Origin: Streptomyces sp. NBC_00271 | GTDB lineage: Bacteria > Actinomycetota > Actinomycetes > Streptomycetales > Streptomycetaceae | Direction: 5' to 3' | Length of the DNA: 64,000 nucleotides | Assembly: GCF_036178845.1 (NCBI RefSeq) | Contig: NZ_CP108070.1 | Location: 5,518,001 to 5,582,000 of the forward strand | In this document: positions 34,163 to 43,618 of the stretch, in pieces | Layout: every line of letters begins with the position of its first letter | Position numbering within the stretch: the stretch's first letter is position 1 | The notes under the pieces: generated by a model | Told to the model about the DNA's origin: nothing | The model's database searches: none | The model's input: only the letters and a program-made list of their open reading frames with translations | Made by a program: the position numbers and the translations under genes

Positions 34163-35149
34163 CTACGACTTGCGCAACACCCTCTTCAGCCCGAACCCGG
34201 CCACCAGAACCGCCGCGAGGGCGAGCGCCCCCTTGGCAGCGGAGCTCATGCCGCCGCCGCTCCCGCCGGCCGACGCCGAACCCCCGCCCTCCGAAGGCGA
34301 CTTGGAGTCGGACCCGCCCCCGGGAACCGAGCCGGTCTGGACCGGACTGTCCTTGCCCTCGCTGCCGTACATGAGCTTGGACCCGTCGGGGGTGTACGTG
34401 ACCGACTCCCCCTGCCGCTGGAGCGGCACGTCCAACCGCCCCTGGCGCTTGAGCTTCCCGTCGTTCCAGGCGTACGCGATCCCGCCGAAGTACCCGCGTA
34501 CGACGAGCTGTTCGCCGTTCGGCGAGAAGGCGCCGTCGGTGACCCAGAGGTCGATGGTGGCGACGGACCGGAAGATGTTGGCGCCCGACGTGGAGAGCCG
34601 GGCCGGACCCTCGTACAGGTGGCCGCCGTCCTCGTTCTTGTCGGCGATGTAGACCCGTCCGGTCTTCGGGTGGACCATCAGCGCCTCGGCGTTGCGGGGC
34701 CCGTCCGCGTACTTCACGACGTACTGCGTCGCCCGGATCGTCTGGTCCTTGAGCACCTTCGGCTCGGGCAGCTTGTAGATCCACACGTAGGACCACTTGC
34801 CGCCGAGGTTGTCGCCGATGTCGCCGACGTAGAGGTCGCCGTCGGGCCCGAGGGAGATGGCCTCGACGTCACGCGGCGCGCCCACCCCCTTCATGGTGAT
34901 GGTGGCGACGGTCTCGCCGGTCCTGCTGTCGACGGCGTAGAGGTAGGGACCGTCGTCGCTGTCGTTGTGGGTCCAGTAGATGCCGGGGTGGAGGTGCGAG
35001 GCGGCGAGCCCGCTCGACTCGGTGATCCGGGGATCCTTGATCGTGAACCCCCCGTCCCCGTCGGCGGCGAGGGCCGGTGCCGGCAGCGCTAGGGCGAGAA
35101 CGGCAGCGGCGGAGGCGGCTCCGGCGAGGAACGAGGGCGATCGGCGCAT
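34163..35149 (-). CDS. Membrane-anchored extracellular beta-propeller-like protein
   Basis: A 328-residue exported protein. A signal peptide (about 1-29, ending ALPAPALAA) is followed by repeated blade-like segments such as YLYAVDSRTGETVATITM, DVEAISLGPDGDLYVGDIGD and AEALMVHPKTGRVYIADKNE, a Gly/Ser-rich linker (about 270-305) and a C-terminal membrane helix ending LKRVLRKS. There is no LPXTG sortase motif, so the tail itself is the anchor. The propeller resembles esterase-like or SMP-30-type folds; ligand unknown. ATG 35149 has a weak ribosome site. It is divergent from the SGNH gene. Confidence 0.8.
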   Translation of the reverse strand: MRRSPSFLAGAASAAAVLALALPAPALAADGDGGFTIKDPRITESSGLAASHLHPGIYWTHNDSDDGPYLYAVDSRTGETVATITMKGVGAPRDVEAISLGPDGDLYVGDIGDNLGGKWSYVWIYKLPEPKVLKDQTIRATQYVVKYADGPRNAEALMVHPKTGRVYIADKNEDGGHLYEGPARLSTSGANIFRSVATIDLWVTDGAFSPNGEQLVVRGYFGGIAYAWNDGKLKRQGRLDVPLQRQGESVTYTPDGSKLMYGSEGKDSPVQTGSVPGGGSDSKSPSEGGGSASAGGSGGGMSSAAKGALALAAVLVAGFGLKRVLRKS

Positions 35150-35286
35150 GGCCCAAGCCTGCCATCCCCAGGCCGCCGGGACCCGGCGAGCCCACGGGGA
35201 GCCGCCGCCCCCGGCGTGTCCATCCTCACACCTCACACCCCACACGGCCCTTACTGATCGCCCGCCCGATCATCCATGATGAGCGG

Positions 35287-35961
35287 ATGCTCAGGTTCAT
35301 GCCCGTCGGCGACTCCATGACGATCGGAAGCGCGGGCGAACACACATGGCGTTACCGAATGTGGCAGCACCTGCGCGCGACGTACGGGGGCCCGTTCCGG
35401 ATCGTCGGCCCGCGCGAGACGCTGTACGACAAGGCGACGGAGTCCCCCGACTCGCACGAGTACGCGGACCCGGACTTCCCGCGCGCCCACCTCGCGGGCT
35501 GGGGCGAGGGCTGGCAGCACATGGTGCCCCTGATCGGTGAGGCGGTCCGCACCCAGCGCGCGGACGTGCTCCTGGTCTCCCTCGGCCTGATCGACCTGGG
35601 CTTCTACACGAACGCCGTACAGACGGCGGCGAACGCCCGCGCCTTCGTCGCCGAGGCCCGTGCGGCGAACCCGCGCATCCACCTGGTCCTCCTCCCGGTG
35701 ATACCGAACGTCCGCGCGGAGTCCGACGCGCCCTTCGCCGCCGAGGTCGCCGCCTTCAACGAACTCCTGGCGAAGGCGGTGGCCGACCTGGACGAGCCCC
35801 GCTCCCCCGTCCTCCTCGCCTCCCCGCCCCCCGGCTACGACGTCCACCACGACACGTACGACGGCACGCATCCCAACGCGTCCGGCGAGCACAAGATCGC
35901 GGAGGCCTTCGCGGAGGCGATGTACCAGGCCTGGGACCTGGGCGAGCCCTACTCGGCCTGA
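35287..35961 (+). CDS. SGNH/GDSL hydrolase, carbohydrate-esterase-like
   Basis: A 224-residue SGNH-fold esterase. Block I is FMPVGDSMT with Ser10, and the C-terminal catalytic pair is Asp192/His195 in YDGTHPNASGEHK. The pattern MPVGDSMTIGSAGEHTWRYR is close to CE3-type acetyl esterases acting on polysaccharides. No signal peptide is seen, so it would be cytoplasmic. ATG 35287 has weak GAGCGG upstream. Confidence 0.85.
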   Translation: MLRFMPVGDSMTIGSAGEHTWRYRMWQHLRATYGGPFRIVGPRETLYDKATESPDSHEYADPDFPRAHLAGWGEGWQHMVPLIGEAVRTQRADVLLVSLGLIDLGFYTNAVQTAANARAFVAEARAANPRIHLVLLPVIPNVRAESDAPFAAEVAAFNELLAKAVADLDEPRSPVLLASPPPGYDVHHDTYDGTHPNASGEHKIAEAFAEAMYQAWDLGEPYSA

Positions 35962-36014
35962 CCGCCGACGCCGGCCGGCGGCTTCGGCGGTGTCGTCGTG
36001 GCGTACGTGAGTCA

Positions 36015-36926
36015 TCAACCCCGGACGCGCAGCGCCTCGACGGCCCAGTCCAGCACGGGCGCCAGACTCTCCGGGGCCGGCCAGCCGTTGATGACGGCGA
36101 GCAGCTCCGTGTACCGCTCCCTGCGCGGGTCGTTGACGGCTTCGAGCCGGGTCAGGACGTGTACGTCGTGAGCGAGGAGCGCCTCGACGACCGGCGCGGC
36201 GGCACCGTCTCCCGGCTCGATCCCCGCCGCGAGGACCGGGCCGACCAGCTCACGAACGGCCGGGACCAGTCCGGGGCGGGGCCCGCCGCCCCGGGCACCC
36301 GCCTGCTCCGCCTCCAGATGCTCGACCAACCGCCTCACGACGGCCCGGAACTCCCCGTCCTGGGACAGCTCGGCCAACTCCACCCAGGCCGCGATCTGTT
36401 CGGGTTCGGGGTTGTCGGGCAGTTCGGGGGTGAACGAGCGCCGGATCCCGACGAACGCGCCGGACCCGGCCGACCCGGCGAAGACGGAGTCGAGGAAGTC
36501 GTCGATCAGACGTCGGCGTTCGTCCGCGGAGAGCCTTGCCAACCGGTGCATGAGATCCATCTCCTCAGGGCTGGAGTCGCGCCGGGCCACCGCCGTCAGC
36601 ACCGCGTGCCGCAGCCGAAGGGTACGGATCTGCACGGCGAGCGCGTCCGCGTGCGCTGCCGCGACCTCGGAGAGCGAGAGCTCGCGTGCCACGACCTTCC
36701 GGATGTCCGCAAGTCCCACTCCCAGCTCACGCAGGGTCCGCACGAGATCCAGACGCGCGAGGGCGTCGGCGCCGTAGAGGCGGTAGCCGGCCGGGCTTCG
36801 ACCGGTCGGCGGCACGATGCCCCGATCGGAGTAGAACCGAATCGCCTTGACCGTCAGCCCGGTCCGCCGCGCCAGCTCACCGATCGAGCAGAGCGGACCA
36901 AGGGGGTCATTCATGCCGCCGTCCAT
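36015..36926 (-). CDS. MerR-family transcriptional regulator
   Basis: A 303-residue MerR regulator. The winged helix (about 12-80) reads CSIGELARRTGLTVKAIRFY and GYRLYGADALARLDLVRTL, followed by a coiled coil and a long C-terminal effector region without Cys clusters, so a small organic ligand is more likely than a metal. ATG 36926 is used; ATG 36914 is an alternative. Its target may be its own promoter or the neighbouring Uma2 gene. Confidence 0.88.
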   Translation of the reverse strand: MDGGMNDPLGPLCSIGELARRTGLTVKAIRFYSDRGIVPPTGRSPAGYRLYGADALARLDLVRTLRELGVGLADIRKVVARELSLSEVAAAHADALAVQIRTLRLRHAVLTAVARRDSSPEEMDLMHRLARLSADERRRLIDDFLDSVFAGSAGSGAFVGIRRSFTPELPDNPEPEQIAAWVELAELSQDGEFRAVVRRLVEHLEAEQAGARGGGPRPGLVPAVRELVGPVLAAGIEPGDGAAAPVVEALLAHDVHVLTRLEAVNDPRRERYTELLAVINGWPAPESLAPVLDWAVEALRVRG

Positions 36927-37064
36927 GCCCCCACCCTGCCGCCTCCCCCTACGGGAGACTCAAGCGACCGCCGGGAACTGATCCCCACGTGACCACGTCA
37001 CCGTGCGTATCGTTGTACCGCGCGGCTGCACTCGACCGGGTTGCGGCCGGGGAGGAGCGCCACG

Positions 37065-37652
37065 ATGACCGTCCTTGAAGACAGGATCGAGATGGCCGAC
37101 GCCAACACCAAGCGCTTGGACGAATGGTTCCAGCGGCTTGAGCGTATGCCCGTCCCCGAAGGATTCAGGGTTGAGATCGTCGGGGGCACCGTTCATATGA
37201 CGCCGCAGCGTGACACCCACTGGGAGATCATCCGCAGGATTGTGCGGTCCGTCGAAGACAGGTTCGGGATGGACGTCAAAGTCTTCTCGGACGTCCGCAT
37301 CGACTTCCCGGGCCGCGAGAACGGCTTCTGCCCTGATGTGGCCAAACTCAGCGACTCCGCCGAGAAGGACGACGAGGGCCGCTGGCATTACAAGAACGTC
37401 GAGTTCATCGCCGAGGTCATCTCGCAGAGTACGGGTTCCAACGACTACGGCCCCAAAAAGACCGCGTACGCACTCGCGGAGGTCCCCGTCTACCTCATCG
37501 CCGACCCCTACCAGGGCAGGTGCCACCTCTTCACCCAGCCCAAAGACGGCGAGTACGTCAGTGAGTTGTCCGTCGCCTTCGGGGTGGACATCGACCTCAC
37601 CACCACCCCCGTCGGACTCACCCTCAAAACGGACGAGTTCCCCCGCGACTGA
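37065..37652 (+). CDS. Uma2-family (DUF820) restriction-endonuclease-fold protein
   Basis: A 195-residue PD-(D/E)xK-fold protein of the Uma2 family, with FRVEIVGGTVHMTP, the acid residues of FCPDVAKLSD and EFIAEVISQST, and YALAEVPVYLIADP. The family is expanded in Streptomyces and cyanobacteria, and its biological role is unclear. ATG 37065 has GGAGGAG at good distance. It stands alone. Confidence 0.9.
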   Translation: MTVLEDRIEMADANTKRLDEWFQRLERMPVPEGFRVEIVGGTVHMTPQRDTHWEIIRRIVRSVEDRFGMDVKVFSDVRIDFPGRENGFCPDVAKLSDSAEKDDEGRWHYKNVEFIAEVISQSTGSNDYGPKKTAYALAEVPVYLIADPYQGRCHLFTQPKDGEYVSELSVAFGVDIDLTTTPVGLTLKTDEFPRD

Positions 37653-37711
37653 CCCGCCACGCGGACACCTCCCTTGCCTAGAGCGCACTCCACCCCGTTG
37701 GCTAGGGAGTC

Positions 37712-38704
37712 ATGAAGTACACGCAGCTCGGACGCACGGGACTCAAGGTCAGCCGACTCGTCCTCGGCACCATGAACTTCGGTCCGCAGACCGACGAAGC
37801 CGACAGCCACGCCATCATGGACGCGGCGCTGGACGCAGGAATCAACTACTTCGACACCGCGAACGTGTACGGCTGGGGCGAGAACAAGGGCCGTACGGAA
37901 GAGATCATCGGGAACTGGTTCGCGAAGGGCGGTGAGCGGCGCGACAAGGTCGTGCTCGCCACCAAGGTGTACGGGAACATGGCCGCCGACGGCGACGCCT
38001 GGCCCAACCACGACAAGCTTTCGGCCCTCAACATCCGACGGGCCGTGGACGCCTCCCTCAAGCGGCTCCGGACCGACTACATCGACGTCTACCAGTTCCA
38101 CCACGTCGACCGCCGCACTCCCTTCGAGGAGATCTGGCAGGCCGTCGACGTACTGGTGCAGCAGGGCAAGATCCTCTACGTGGGGTCCAGCAACTTCCCC
38201 GGGTACAAGATCGCCCAGGCCAACGAGATCGCCGCCCGGCGCCACGGCACCATCGGTCTCGTCAGCGAGCAGTGCCTCTACAACCTCGCCGAGCGGCGCG
38301 CGGAGATGGAGGTCATCCCGGCCGCGCAGGAGTACGGCCTCGGGGTCATCCCCTGGTCTCCGCTGCAGGGCGGGCTGCTCGGCGGTGTCATCAAGAAGGA
38401 GGTCGAGGGCGGGCGCAGGGCGAGCGGCCGGGCCGCCGACTCCCTCGCGAACACCACCATCCGCGCGCAGGTCCAGTCGTACGAGGATCTGCTCGACAAG
38501 CACGGGATCGAGCCCGGCGAGGCCGCCCTGGCCTGGCTGCTGACCCGCCCCGGCGTCACCGGCCCCATCGTCGGCCCCCGTACCGCCGCACAGCTCGACT
38601 CGGCCCTGCGCGCGGTCGAGCTGGAGCTGTCGGACGAGCTGCTGACCGGCCTGGACGAGATCTTCCCGGGTCCGGGCCCGTCCCCGGAGGCCTTCGCCTG
38701 GTAA
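37712..38704 (+). CDS. Aldo/keto reductase
   Basis: A 330-residue NADPH-dependent AKR of the YajO/voltage-channel-beta-like group. MKYTQLGRTGLKVSRLVLGT starts the barrel; catalytic residues are Asp and Tyr in FDTANVYGWGENKGRTEE, Lys in LATKVYG and His in YQFHHVD; GPRTAAQLDSAL contacts the cofactor. ATG 37712 follows AGGGAG. A perfect hairpin terminator follows. Confidence 0.93.
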   Translation: MKYTQLGRTGLKVSRLVLGTMNFGPQTDEADSHAIMDAALDAGINYFDTANVYGWGENKGRTEEIIGNWFAKGGERRDKVVLATKVYGNMAADGDAWPNHDKLSALNIRRAVDASLKRLRTDYIDVYQFHHVDRRTPFEEIWQAVDVLVQQGKILYVGSSNFPGYKIAQANEIAARRHGTIGLVSEQCLYNLAERRAEMEVIPAAQEYGLGVIPWSPLQGGLLGGVIKKEVEGGRRASGRAADSLANTTIRAQVQSYEDLLDKHGIEPGEAALAWLLTRPGVTGPIVGPRTAAQLDSALRAVELELSDELLTGLDEIFPGPGPSPEAFAW

Positions 38705-38714
38705 CGCTCCCCAG

Positions 38715-38736
38715 GGGGCGCCCGCCCGGGCGCCCC
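38715..38736. terminator. Hairpin terminator after aldo/keto reductase
   Basis: GGGGCGCCCG (38715-38724) pairs with CGGGCGCCCC (38727-38736). A second CCCCT-AAGGGG pair follows directly. The sequence after it resembles the shared intergenic repeat family. Confidence 0.75.
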
Positions 38737-38834
38737 TCAAGGGGCGTGAGGAACCGCGCGACCGGCCACGACCGCCCGCAGGCGGACGAGCGGCGCGGAG
38801 TTCCGGCCGAACCGGCAAAGCGGCCTGGCCGGCC

Positions 38835-38921
38835 CTACTTGACCGCCGCCGCCAGCGCCACCACGACGAACATCAGCACGAGCACACCGGCCATGATTTG
38901 GTTTCGGGTCTTCGGGTTCAC
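38835..38921 (-). CDS. 28-residue single-pass membrane peptide
   Basis: A GTG at 38921 opens NPKTRNQIMAGVLVLMFVVV and ends in an Ala-rich run and Lys before TAG. One hydrophobic helix covers residues 9-27, with a basic N-terminus inside the cell. I recall very similar short ORFs in other Streptomyces at this kind of position, and the codon use is normal. Function unknown; small membrane proteins of this type often tune larger complexes. Confidence 0.6.
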   Translation of the reverse strand: MNPKTRNQIMAGVLVLMFVVVALAAAVK

Positions 38922-38955
38922 GCCATCGAGGTTAACCGGCCGCCCCCGAGGACCT

Positions 38956-39528
38956 TCAGCCGCCCGCCCCGTCCAGCGGCCAGCGCGCCACCGTCTCGTA
39001 GCGCGGCTGCTCCCCCGAGAGTCCTGACCTCGGCAGATTGCTGCGTACGAGACACAGCTCCCGGACCGTCCAGTCCCGCCCGGCGAAGGCGTCCAGGGCG
39101 GTCACGTACGGGGCGAAGTCCGCGGTGTCGCGGCTGCGGGCCAGCGTCAGGTGCGGGCGGTAGCGACGGTGCTCGCCCGTCCCGACGCCCGCCTTGCGCG
39201 CCGCCGCCTCCGCCCGGTCGGCCAGCAGCCGCATCGTAGGGACGTCTCCCGACACCCCGGTCCACAGCGCCCGGCCCCCGAAGTGGCCGCCGCCGCGGAG
39301 GGCGAGGGGAAAGGAGGGCGTGCGGTGGGCCGCGCGGGCCAGGCGGTCCGACAGGGGCTGGACGAGCTCTTCCGCCACCTCGCCGTAGAAGGCGAGGGTG
39401 AAGTGCCAGCCGAGGCGGCCCGTCCAGCGCAGTCCGTCCGCGCCCGGCAGGCGGTGCAACTCGTCCACCATCGTGCCGAGTTCACGCACCGCGGCCTGAG
39501 GTGGCAGCACGGCCGCAAAGAGTCTCAT
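38956..39528 (-). CDS. thpR: RNA 2',3'-cyclic phosphodiesterase
   Basis: A 190-residue 2H phosphoesterase with two HxTx motifs, HFTL (His42) and HLTL in RPHLTLARSRD near residue 127. It hydrolyses 2',3'-cyclic phosphates in RNA processing and was formerly called 2'-5' RNA ligase. The start MRLFAAVLPP at 39528 has AAGGG 8 nt upstream; starts at 39534 or 39537 are possible. Confidence 0.92.
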   Translation of the reverse strand: MRLFAAVLPPQAAVRELGTMVDELHRLPGADGLRWTGRLGWHFTLAFYGEVAEELVQPLSDRLARAAHRTPSFPLALRGGGHFGGRALWTGVSGDVPTMRLLADRAEAAARKAGVGTGEHRRYRPHLTLARSRDTADFAPYVTALDAFAGRDWTVRELCLVRSNLPRSGLSGEQPRYETVARWPLDGAGG

Positions 39529-39631
39529 GCCCATCACCCTTCCAGGGAATGGATCACCGGGCCACCCTCGAGCCGTGCCGACGGCCGACCACCGTACGGC
39601 GGTCGGCCGGGCAACCGTACGGCGGTCGTCG

Positions 39632-41011
39632 TCACACCGCCGTGGCCATCCGCTCCTTCTGCTCCCCGGCTTCTCTCGGTACGAAGCTGACCTGCGGGTG
39701 GCCGCGATGCCAGCCCACCGACAGACGCAGGCCGCCGACGCGGGCCAGGACCAGGCCGACGGTGATCGCGGCGACGGCCGAGACCAGGCCGCCGAGGGCG
39801 AAGCCGACCCGGGCGCCGTAGGCGTCCGTGACCCAGCCGACCAGGGGCGCCCCCAGGGGCGTACCGCCCATGAAGACCATCATGAACAGCGCCATCACCC
39901 GGCCGCGCATGGCCGGGTCGGTGCCCATCTGGACCGCGGTGTTCGCCGTGACGTTGACGGTGAGACCGAAGATCCCGATGGGGACCATGAGGAGGGCGAA
40001 GAGCCAGAAGGACGGGGCCAGGGCCGCCGCCACTTCCAGGATGCCGAAGGCCACGGCCGCCGCGATCAGGACGCGCAGTCTCGCCGTGCCGCGGCGGGCG
40101 GCGAGCAGCGCGCCGGCCACCGAGCCGACCGCCATCAGTGTGTTGAAGAGGCTGTACCCGCCGGCGCCCGCGTGGAAGATGTCGTCCGCGTACGCCGAGA
40201 GCCAGACCGGGAAGTTGAAGCCGAACGTGCCGATGAAGCCGACGAGGACGATCGGCCAGATCAGCTCGGGGCGGCCGGCGACATAGCGCAGGCCCTCGCG
40301 GAGCTGGCCCTTGCCGCGCGGCGCCCGCTCGATGGGGTGCAGGTCGCGGGCGCGCATCAGGAGCAGGCCGACGAGGGGGGCCACGAAGGACAGGCCGTTG
40401 AAGAGGAACGCCCAGCCCGTGCCCACGCCGGTGATCAGGACGCCCGCGACGGCGGGGCCGACCAGGCGGGCGGACTGGAAGTTGGCGGAGTTGAGGCTGA
40501 CCGCGTTCTGCAGCTGGCCCGGGCCGACCATCTCGGAGACGAAGGACTGGCGGGCCGGGTTGTCGACGACCGTGGCGAGGCCGACGGCGAAGGCCGCCAG
40601 GTAGACGTGCCAGACCTGGACATGTCCGGAGAGGGTCAGGAAGGCGAGCGCGAGGCCGGTGACGCCCATGGCGGTCTGGGTGGCCAGCAGGGTGGGGCGC
40701 TTGGGGAGGCGGTCGACGAGGACGCCGCCGTACAGCCCGAAGAGCAGCATCGGCAGGAACTGCAGCGCGGTGGTGATGCCGACCGCGGCGGAGGAGCCGG
40801 TGAGGCTCAGGACCAGCCAGTCCTGGGCGATGCGCTGCATCCAAGTGCCGGTGTTGGAGACAACCTGGCCGAGGAAGAACAGCCGGTAGTTCCTGATCCT
40901 CAGCGAGCTGAACATCGAGGAGCGGGGGGAACGGGAGGAACTCTCGGAGGTGGGCGGGGAGTCGGGGGTGGCTGGTCCGGGGGCGGAAGGTATTCCGGAT
41001 CCCGTACTCAA
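39632..41011 (-). CDS. MFS efflux transporter
   Basis: A 459-residue major-facilitator protein with about twelve helices. It shows the motif-A-like loop YGGVLVDRLPKRPTLLATQT and LATVVDNPARQSFVSEMVG of the MFS_3/TetA-like group. TTG 41011 is chosen because a perfect AGGAGG lies 9 nt upstream; the ATG at 41041 would place this site inside the gene. It lies downstream of a MarR gene on the same strand, so drug-responsive efflux is plausible. Substrate unknown. Confidence 0.88.
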   Translation of the reverse strand: MSTGSGIPSAPGPATPDSPPTSESSSRSPRSSMFSSLRIRNYRLFFLGQVVSNTGTWMQRIAQDWLVLSLTGSSAAVGITTALQFLPMLLFGLYGGVLVDRLPKRPTLLATQTAMGVTGLALAFLTLSGHVQVWHVYLAAFAVGLATVVDNPARQSFVSEMVGPGQLQNAVSLNSANFQSARLVGPAVAGVLITGVGTGWAFLFNGLSFVAPLVGLLLMRARDLHPIERAPRGKGQLREGLRYVAGRPELIWPIVLVGFIGTFGFNFPVWLSAYADDIFHAGAGGYSLFNTLMAVGSVAGALLAARRGTARLRVLIAAAVAFGILEVAAALAPSFWLFALLMVPIGIFGLTVNVTANTAVQMGTDPAMRGRVMALFMMVFMGGTPLGAPLVGWVTDAYGARVGFALGGLVSAVAAITVGLVLARVGGLRLSVGWHRGHPQVSFVPREAGEQKERMATAV

Positions 41012-41259
41012 AGGGATTCGCCTCCTAGCGTGGGACGTCATTGCACGCGGGCGCGGCCGCGTCTGTCACGGTGAGGTTCGGGCACGGCGGAGCGTGCGGG
41101 GCAGTGCGCACGGCCGTCACGGCGTGCCCCTGGCGGTGCAGGGGGCACCGTGGCCGGCGCACATCCGGCGGTCCGCCGTGCGCGGCTGCGACCGCCGCGC
41201 GGCGCCCGCGCCGAACCCGCGCCTGTCGCGTGCGGGCCCGGGCCGGGTGTGCGCCCCTG

Positions 41260-41697
41260 TCACAGTTGCGCGAGCTTTTCGAGGACGGGCGCGGCCTCGC
41301 GGACCTTCGCCCACTCGTCCTCGTCGAGGGCCTCGACCAGTCCGGCCAGGAACGCGTTGCGCTTGCGGCGGCTCTCCTCGAGCATCGCCTCGGCCTTGTC
41401 GGTCTGGGTGACGACCTTCTGGCGCCGGTCCTCGGGGTGCGGCTCCAGTCTGACCAGGCCCTTGGCTTCCAGCAACGCGACGATGCGGGTCATCGACGGT
41501 GGCTGCACATGCTCCTTACGGGCGAGCTCGCCGGGCGTGGCGGTGCCACAGCGGGCGAGGGTGCCGAGCACCGACATCTCGGTCGGGCTCAGCGACTCGT
41601 CGACCCGCTGGTGCTTGAGTCGACGCGACAGGCGCATTACTGCGGAGCGCAGGGCGTTCACGGCGGCAGCGTCGTCGCCATGGGTAAGGTCAGCCAT
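41260..41697 (-). CDS. MarR-family regulator
   Basis: A 145-residue winged-helix MarR repressor (LSPTEMSVLGTLARCGTATP, then ELARKEHVQPPSMTRIVALL and the wing PEDRRQKVV). ATG 41697 has TACTCT exactly 6 nt upstream and no ribosome site, so it is probably leaderless. A 9-bp inverted repeat covers that promoter, suggesting autorepression. It precedes the MFS gene by 248 bp and likely controls it. Confidence 0.92.
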   Translation of the reverse strand: MADLTHGDDAAAVNALRSAVMRLSRRLKHQRVDESLSPTEMSVLGTLARCGTATPGELARKEHVQPPSMTRIVALLEAKGLVRLEPHPEDRRQKVVTQTDKAEAMLEESRRKRNAFLAGLVEALDEDEWAKVREAAPVLEKLAQL

Positions 41698-41698
41698 G

Positions 41699-41730
41699 TC
41701 TTTAGAGTAACTCATTACCCTCTCTAAAGA
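41699..41730. promoter_or_regulatory. MarR operator overlapping its own promoter
   Basis: TCTTTAGAG (41699-41707) and CTCTAAAGA (41722-41730) are perfect arms with a 14-bp spacer. The -10 box of the MarR gene (41704-41709) lies inside it. The surrounding 30 bp are markedly AT-rich for this genome. Confidence 0.65.
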
Positions 41731-41840
41731 GCCACGGGGTGCCCGTGACACGGGTGACTGAACCGTCACGTCACCCATATGAGTGAGTCGCAGCCAGAAA
41801 GTGACCCCGCGTCCCTCCTGCTCCCGCGACCCTCGACTGC

Positions 41841-42023
41841 ATGGGGACCAGCGTGCTCAGCCTGCGGATAGACGGGGAGCTGCTCGACCGGCTCCGACAC
41901 CATGCCGCCAAACGCGGAATGAGCGTCCAGGACTATGTCGTCCGGACGCTCATTCGCGATGACTTCGACGAGCGGTTCCAGACCGCGGTCGAGGAGACGG
42001 AGAAGTTCTACGGGGTCACGTGA
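41841..42023 (+). CDS. Ribbon-helix-helix (Arc/CopG-like) small protein
   Basis: A 60-residue protein with a beta strand VLSLRIDGEL, helix LDRLRHHAAKRG and helix MSVQDYVVRTLIRDD, the ribbon-helix-helix DNA-binding plan. RHH proteins are often antitoxins, but no toxin gene is adjacent. ATG 41841 has no clear ribosome site. Confidence 0.75.
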   Translation: MGTSVLSLRIDGELLDRLRHHAAKRGMSVQDYVVRTLIRDDFDERFQTAVEETEKFYGVT

Positions 42024-42062
42024 GACCCCGTGGGGCCGCTCGCGCGACCCCCACGGAGCCGC

Positions 42063-43514
42063 TTACGTCAGGCCCAGGGCCGGCATCAGATAGTAGAAGG
42101 CGAACACCGCCGAGACGACGTACATCGCGACCGGGATCTCCCGGGCGCGGCCGGCGGCCAGGCGCAGTACCACGAAGGTGATGAAGCCCATGCCGATGCC
42201 GTTCGTGATCGAGTAGGTGAACGGCATCATCATCATCGTCACGAAGGCCGGGATGGCGATCGTGTGGTCCGCCCAGTCGATCTCCTTGACCGAGTGGGAC
42301 ATGATCAGGAAACCGACCGCGATGAGCGCGGGCGTGGCGGCCTGGGACGGGACCATCGTGGCGACCGGGGTGAGGAACAGCGCCACGGCGAAGAGCGCAC
42401 CGGTGACGACGTTCGCGAAGCCGGTGCGGGCGCCCTCGCCGACGCCCGCCGTGGACTCCACGAAGCAGGTGGTGGCGGAGGAGGAGGTCGCGCCGCCCGC
42501 GGCAACCGCGATGCCGTCGACGAAGAGGACCTTGTTGATGCCGGGCATGTTGCCCTGCGCGTCGGTCAGCTTGGCCTCGTCGCTGATGCCCATGATCGTG
42601 CCCATCGCGTCGAAGAAGGTCGACAGCAGCACGGTGAACACGAAGAGGATGCCGGTCAGCACGCCGACCTTGTCGAAGCCACCGAAGAGACTGACCTTGC
42701 CGACAAGCCCGAAGTCCGGGGTGGCGACCGGGTTGCCCGGCCACTTCGGGGTGGTCAGACCCCAGGACGGGACCTTGGCGACGGCGTTGATGATCACCGC
42801 GACGACCGTCATCGTGACGATCGAGATCAGGATCGCGCCGGGCACCTTGCGCACCATCAGCGCGAGGGTGAACAGCGTGCCGAGGATGAAGACCAGGACG
42901 GGCCAGCCGTTGAGGTGGCCGTCGGCGCCGAGCTGGAGCGGCACGGTCGTCTGCGCGATGTCCGGGATGCGCGTGACGAAGCCGGAGTCGACCAGGCCGA
43001 TCAGCATGATGAACAGCCCGATACCGATCGCAATGCCCTTGCGCAGGCCCAGCGGCACAGCGCTCATGACGCGCTCGCGCAGACCGGTCGCGACAAGCAG
43101 CATCACGATGAAGCCCGCGAGGACGACCATGCCCATGGCGTCCGGCCAGGACATCCGCGGGGCGAGCTGGAGGGCGACGACCGTGTTCACGCCGAGGCCC
43201 GCCGCCAGCGCGATCGGCACGTTGCCGATGACACCCATGAGCAGCGTGGTGAAGGCCGCGGTCAGGGCGGTCGCGGTGACCAGCTGGCCGTTGTCCAGGT
43301 GGTGCCCGTACATGTCCTTCGCGCTGCCCAGGATGATCGGGTTCAGCACGATGATGTAGGCCATCGCGAAGAAGGTGGCGAGACCGCCTCGGATCTCGCG
43401 GGGCAGGGAGCTGCCGCGCTCGGAGATCTTGAAGTAGCGGTCCAGCGCGCCCTGCGCGGGGCCGGGTCCCGGCTGGTCCGGGGCGGGGGCCTTGGTGGTG
43501 GCCGAGGTGGACAT
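42063..43514 (-). CDS. NCS2-family purine permease (AzgA type)
   Basis: A 483-residue membrane symporter for adenine, guanine or hypoxanthine. Signature segments are GGLATFFAMAYIIVLNP, ALAAGLGVNTVVAL and TCFVESTAGVGEGARTG, all typical of the AzgA/GhxP branch of NCS2. About 12-14 helices. ATG 43514 follows GAGGT. An inverted repeat is found about 110-130 bp upstream. Confidence 0.92.
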   Translation of the reverse strand: MSTSATTKAPAPDQPGPGPAQGALDRYFKISERGSSLPREIRGGLATFFAMAYIIVLNPIILGSAKDMYGHHLDNGQLVTATALTAAFTTLLMGVIGNVPIALAAGLGVNTVVALQLAPRMSWPDAMGMVVLAGFIVMLLVATGLRERVMSAVPLGLRKGIAIGIGLFIMLIGLVDSGFVTRIPDIAQTTVPLQLGADGHLNGWPVLVFILGTLFTLALMVRKVPGAILISIVTMTVVAVIINAVAKVPSWGLTTPKWPGNPVATPDFGLVGKVSLFGGFDKVGVLTGILFVFTVLLSTFFDAMGTIMGISDEAKLTDAQGNMPGINKVLFVDGIAVAAGGATSSSATTCFVESTAGVGEGARTGFANVVTGALFAVALFLTPVATMVPSQAATPALIAVGFLIMSHSVKEIDWADHTIAIPAFVTMMMMPFTYSITNGIGMGFITFVVLRLAAGRAREIPVAMYVVSAVFAFYYLMPALGLT

Positions 43515-43618
43515 GGGTGACCTCATACGTGCGGGGCCTTGCGGGCCAGGACTGGCGCCGGGCGGGGACAGGCGCCGGGCTGGGGGAAACATGATCGAGT
43601 CTGGCCGCCGCGCGATCA

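Noticed and set aside
41841..42023. Toxin-antitoxin locus
   Set aside because: The ribbon-helix-helix protein has no adjacent toxin; the next gene is a purine permease on the other strand.
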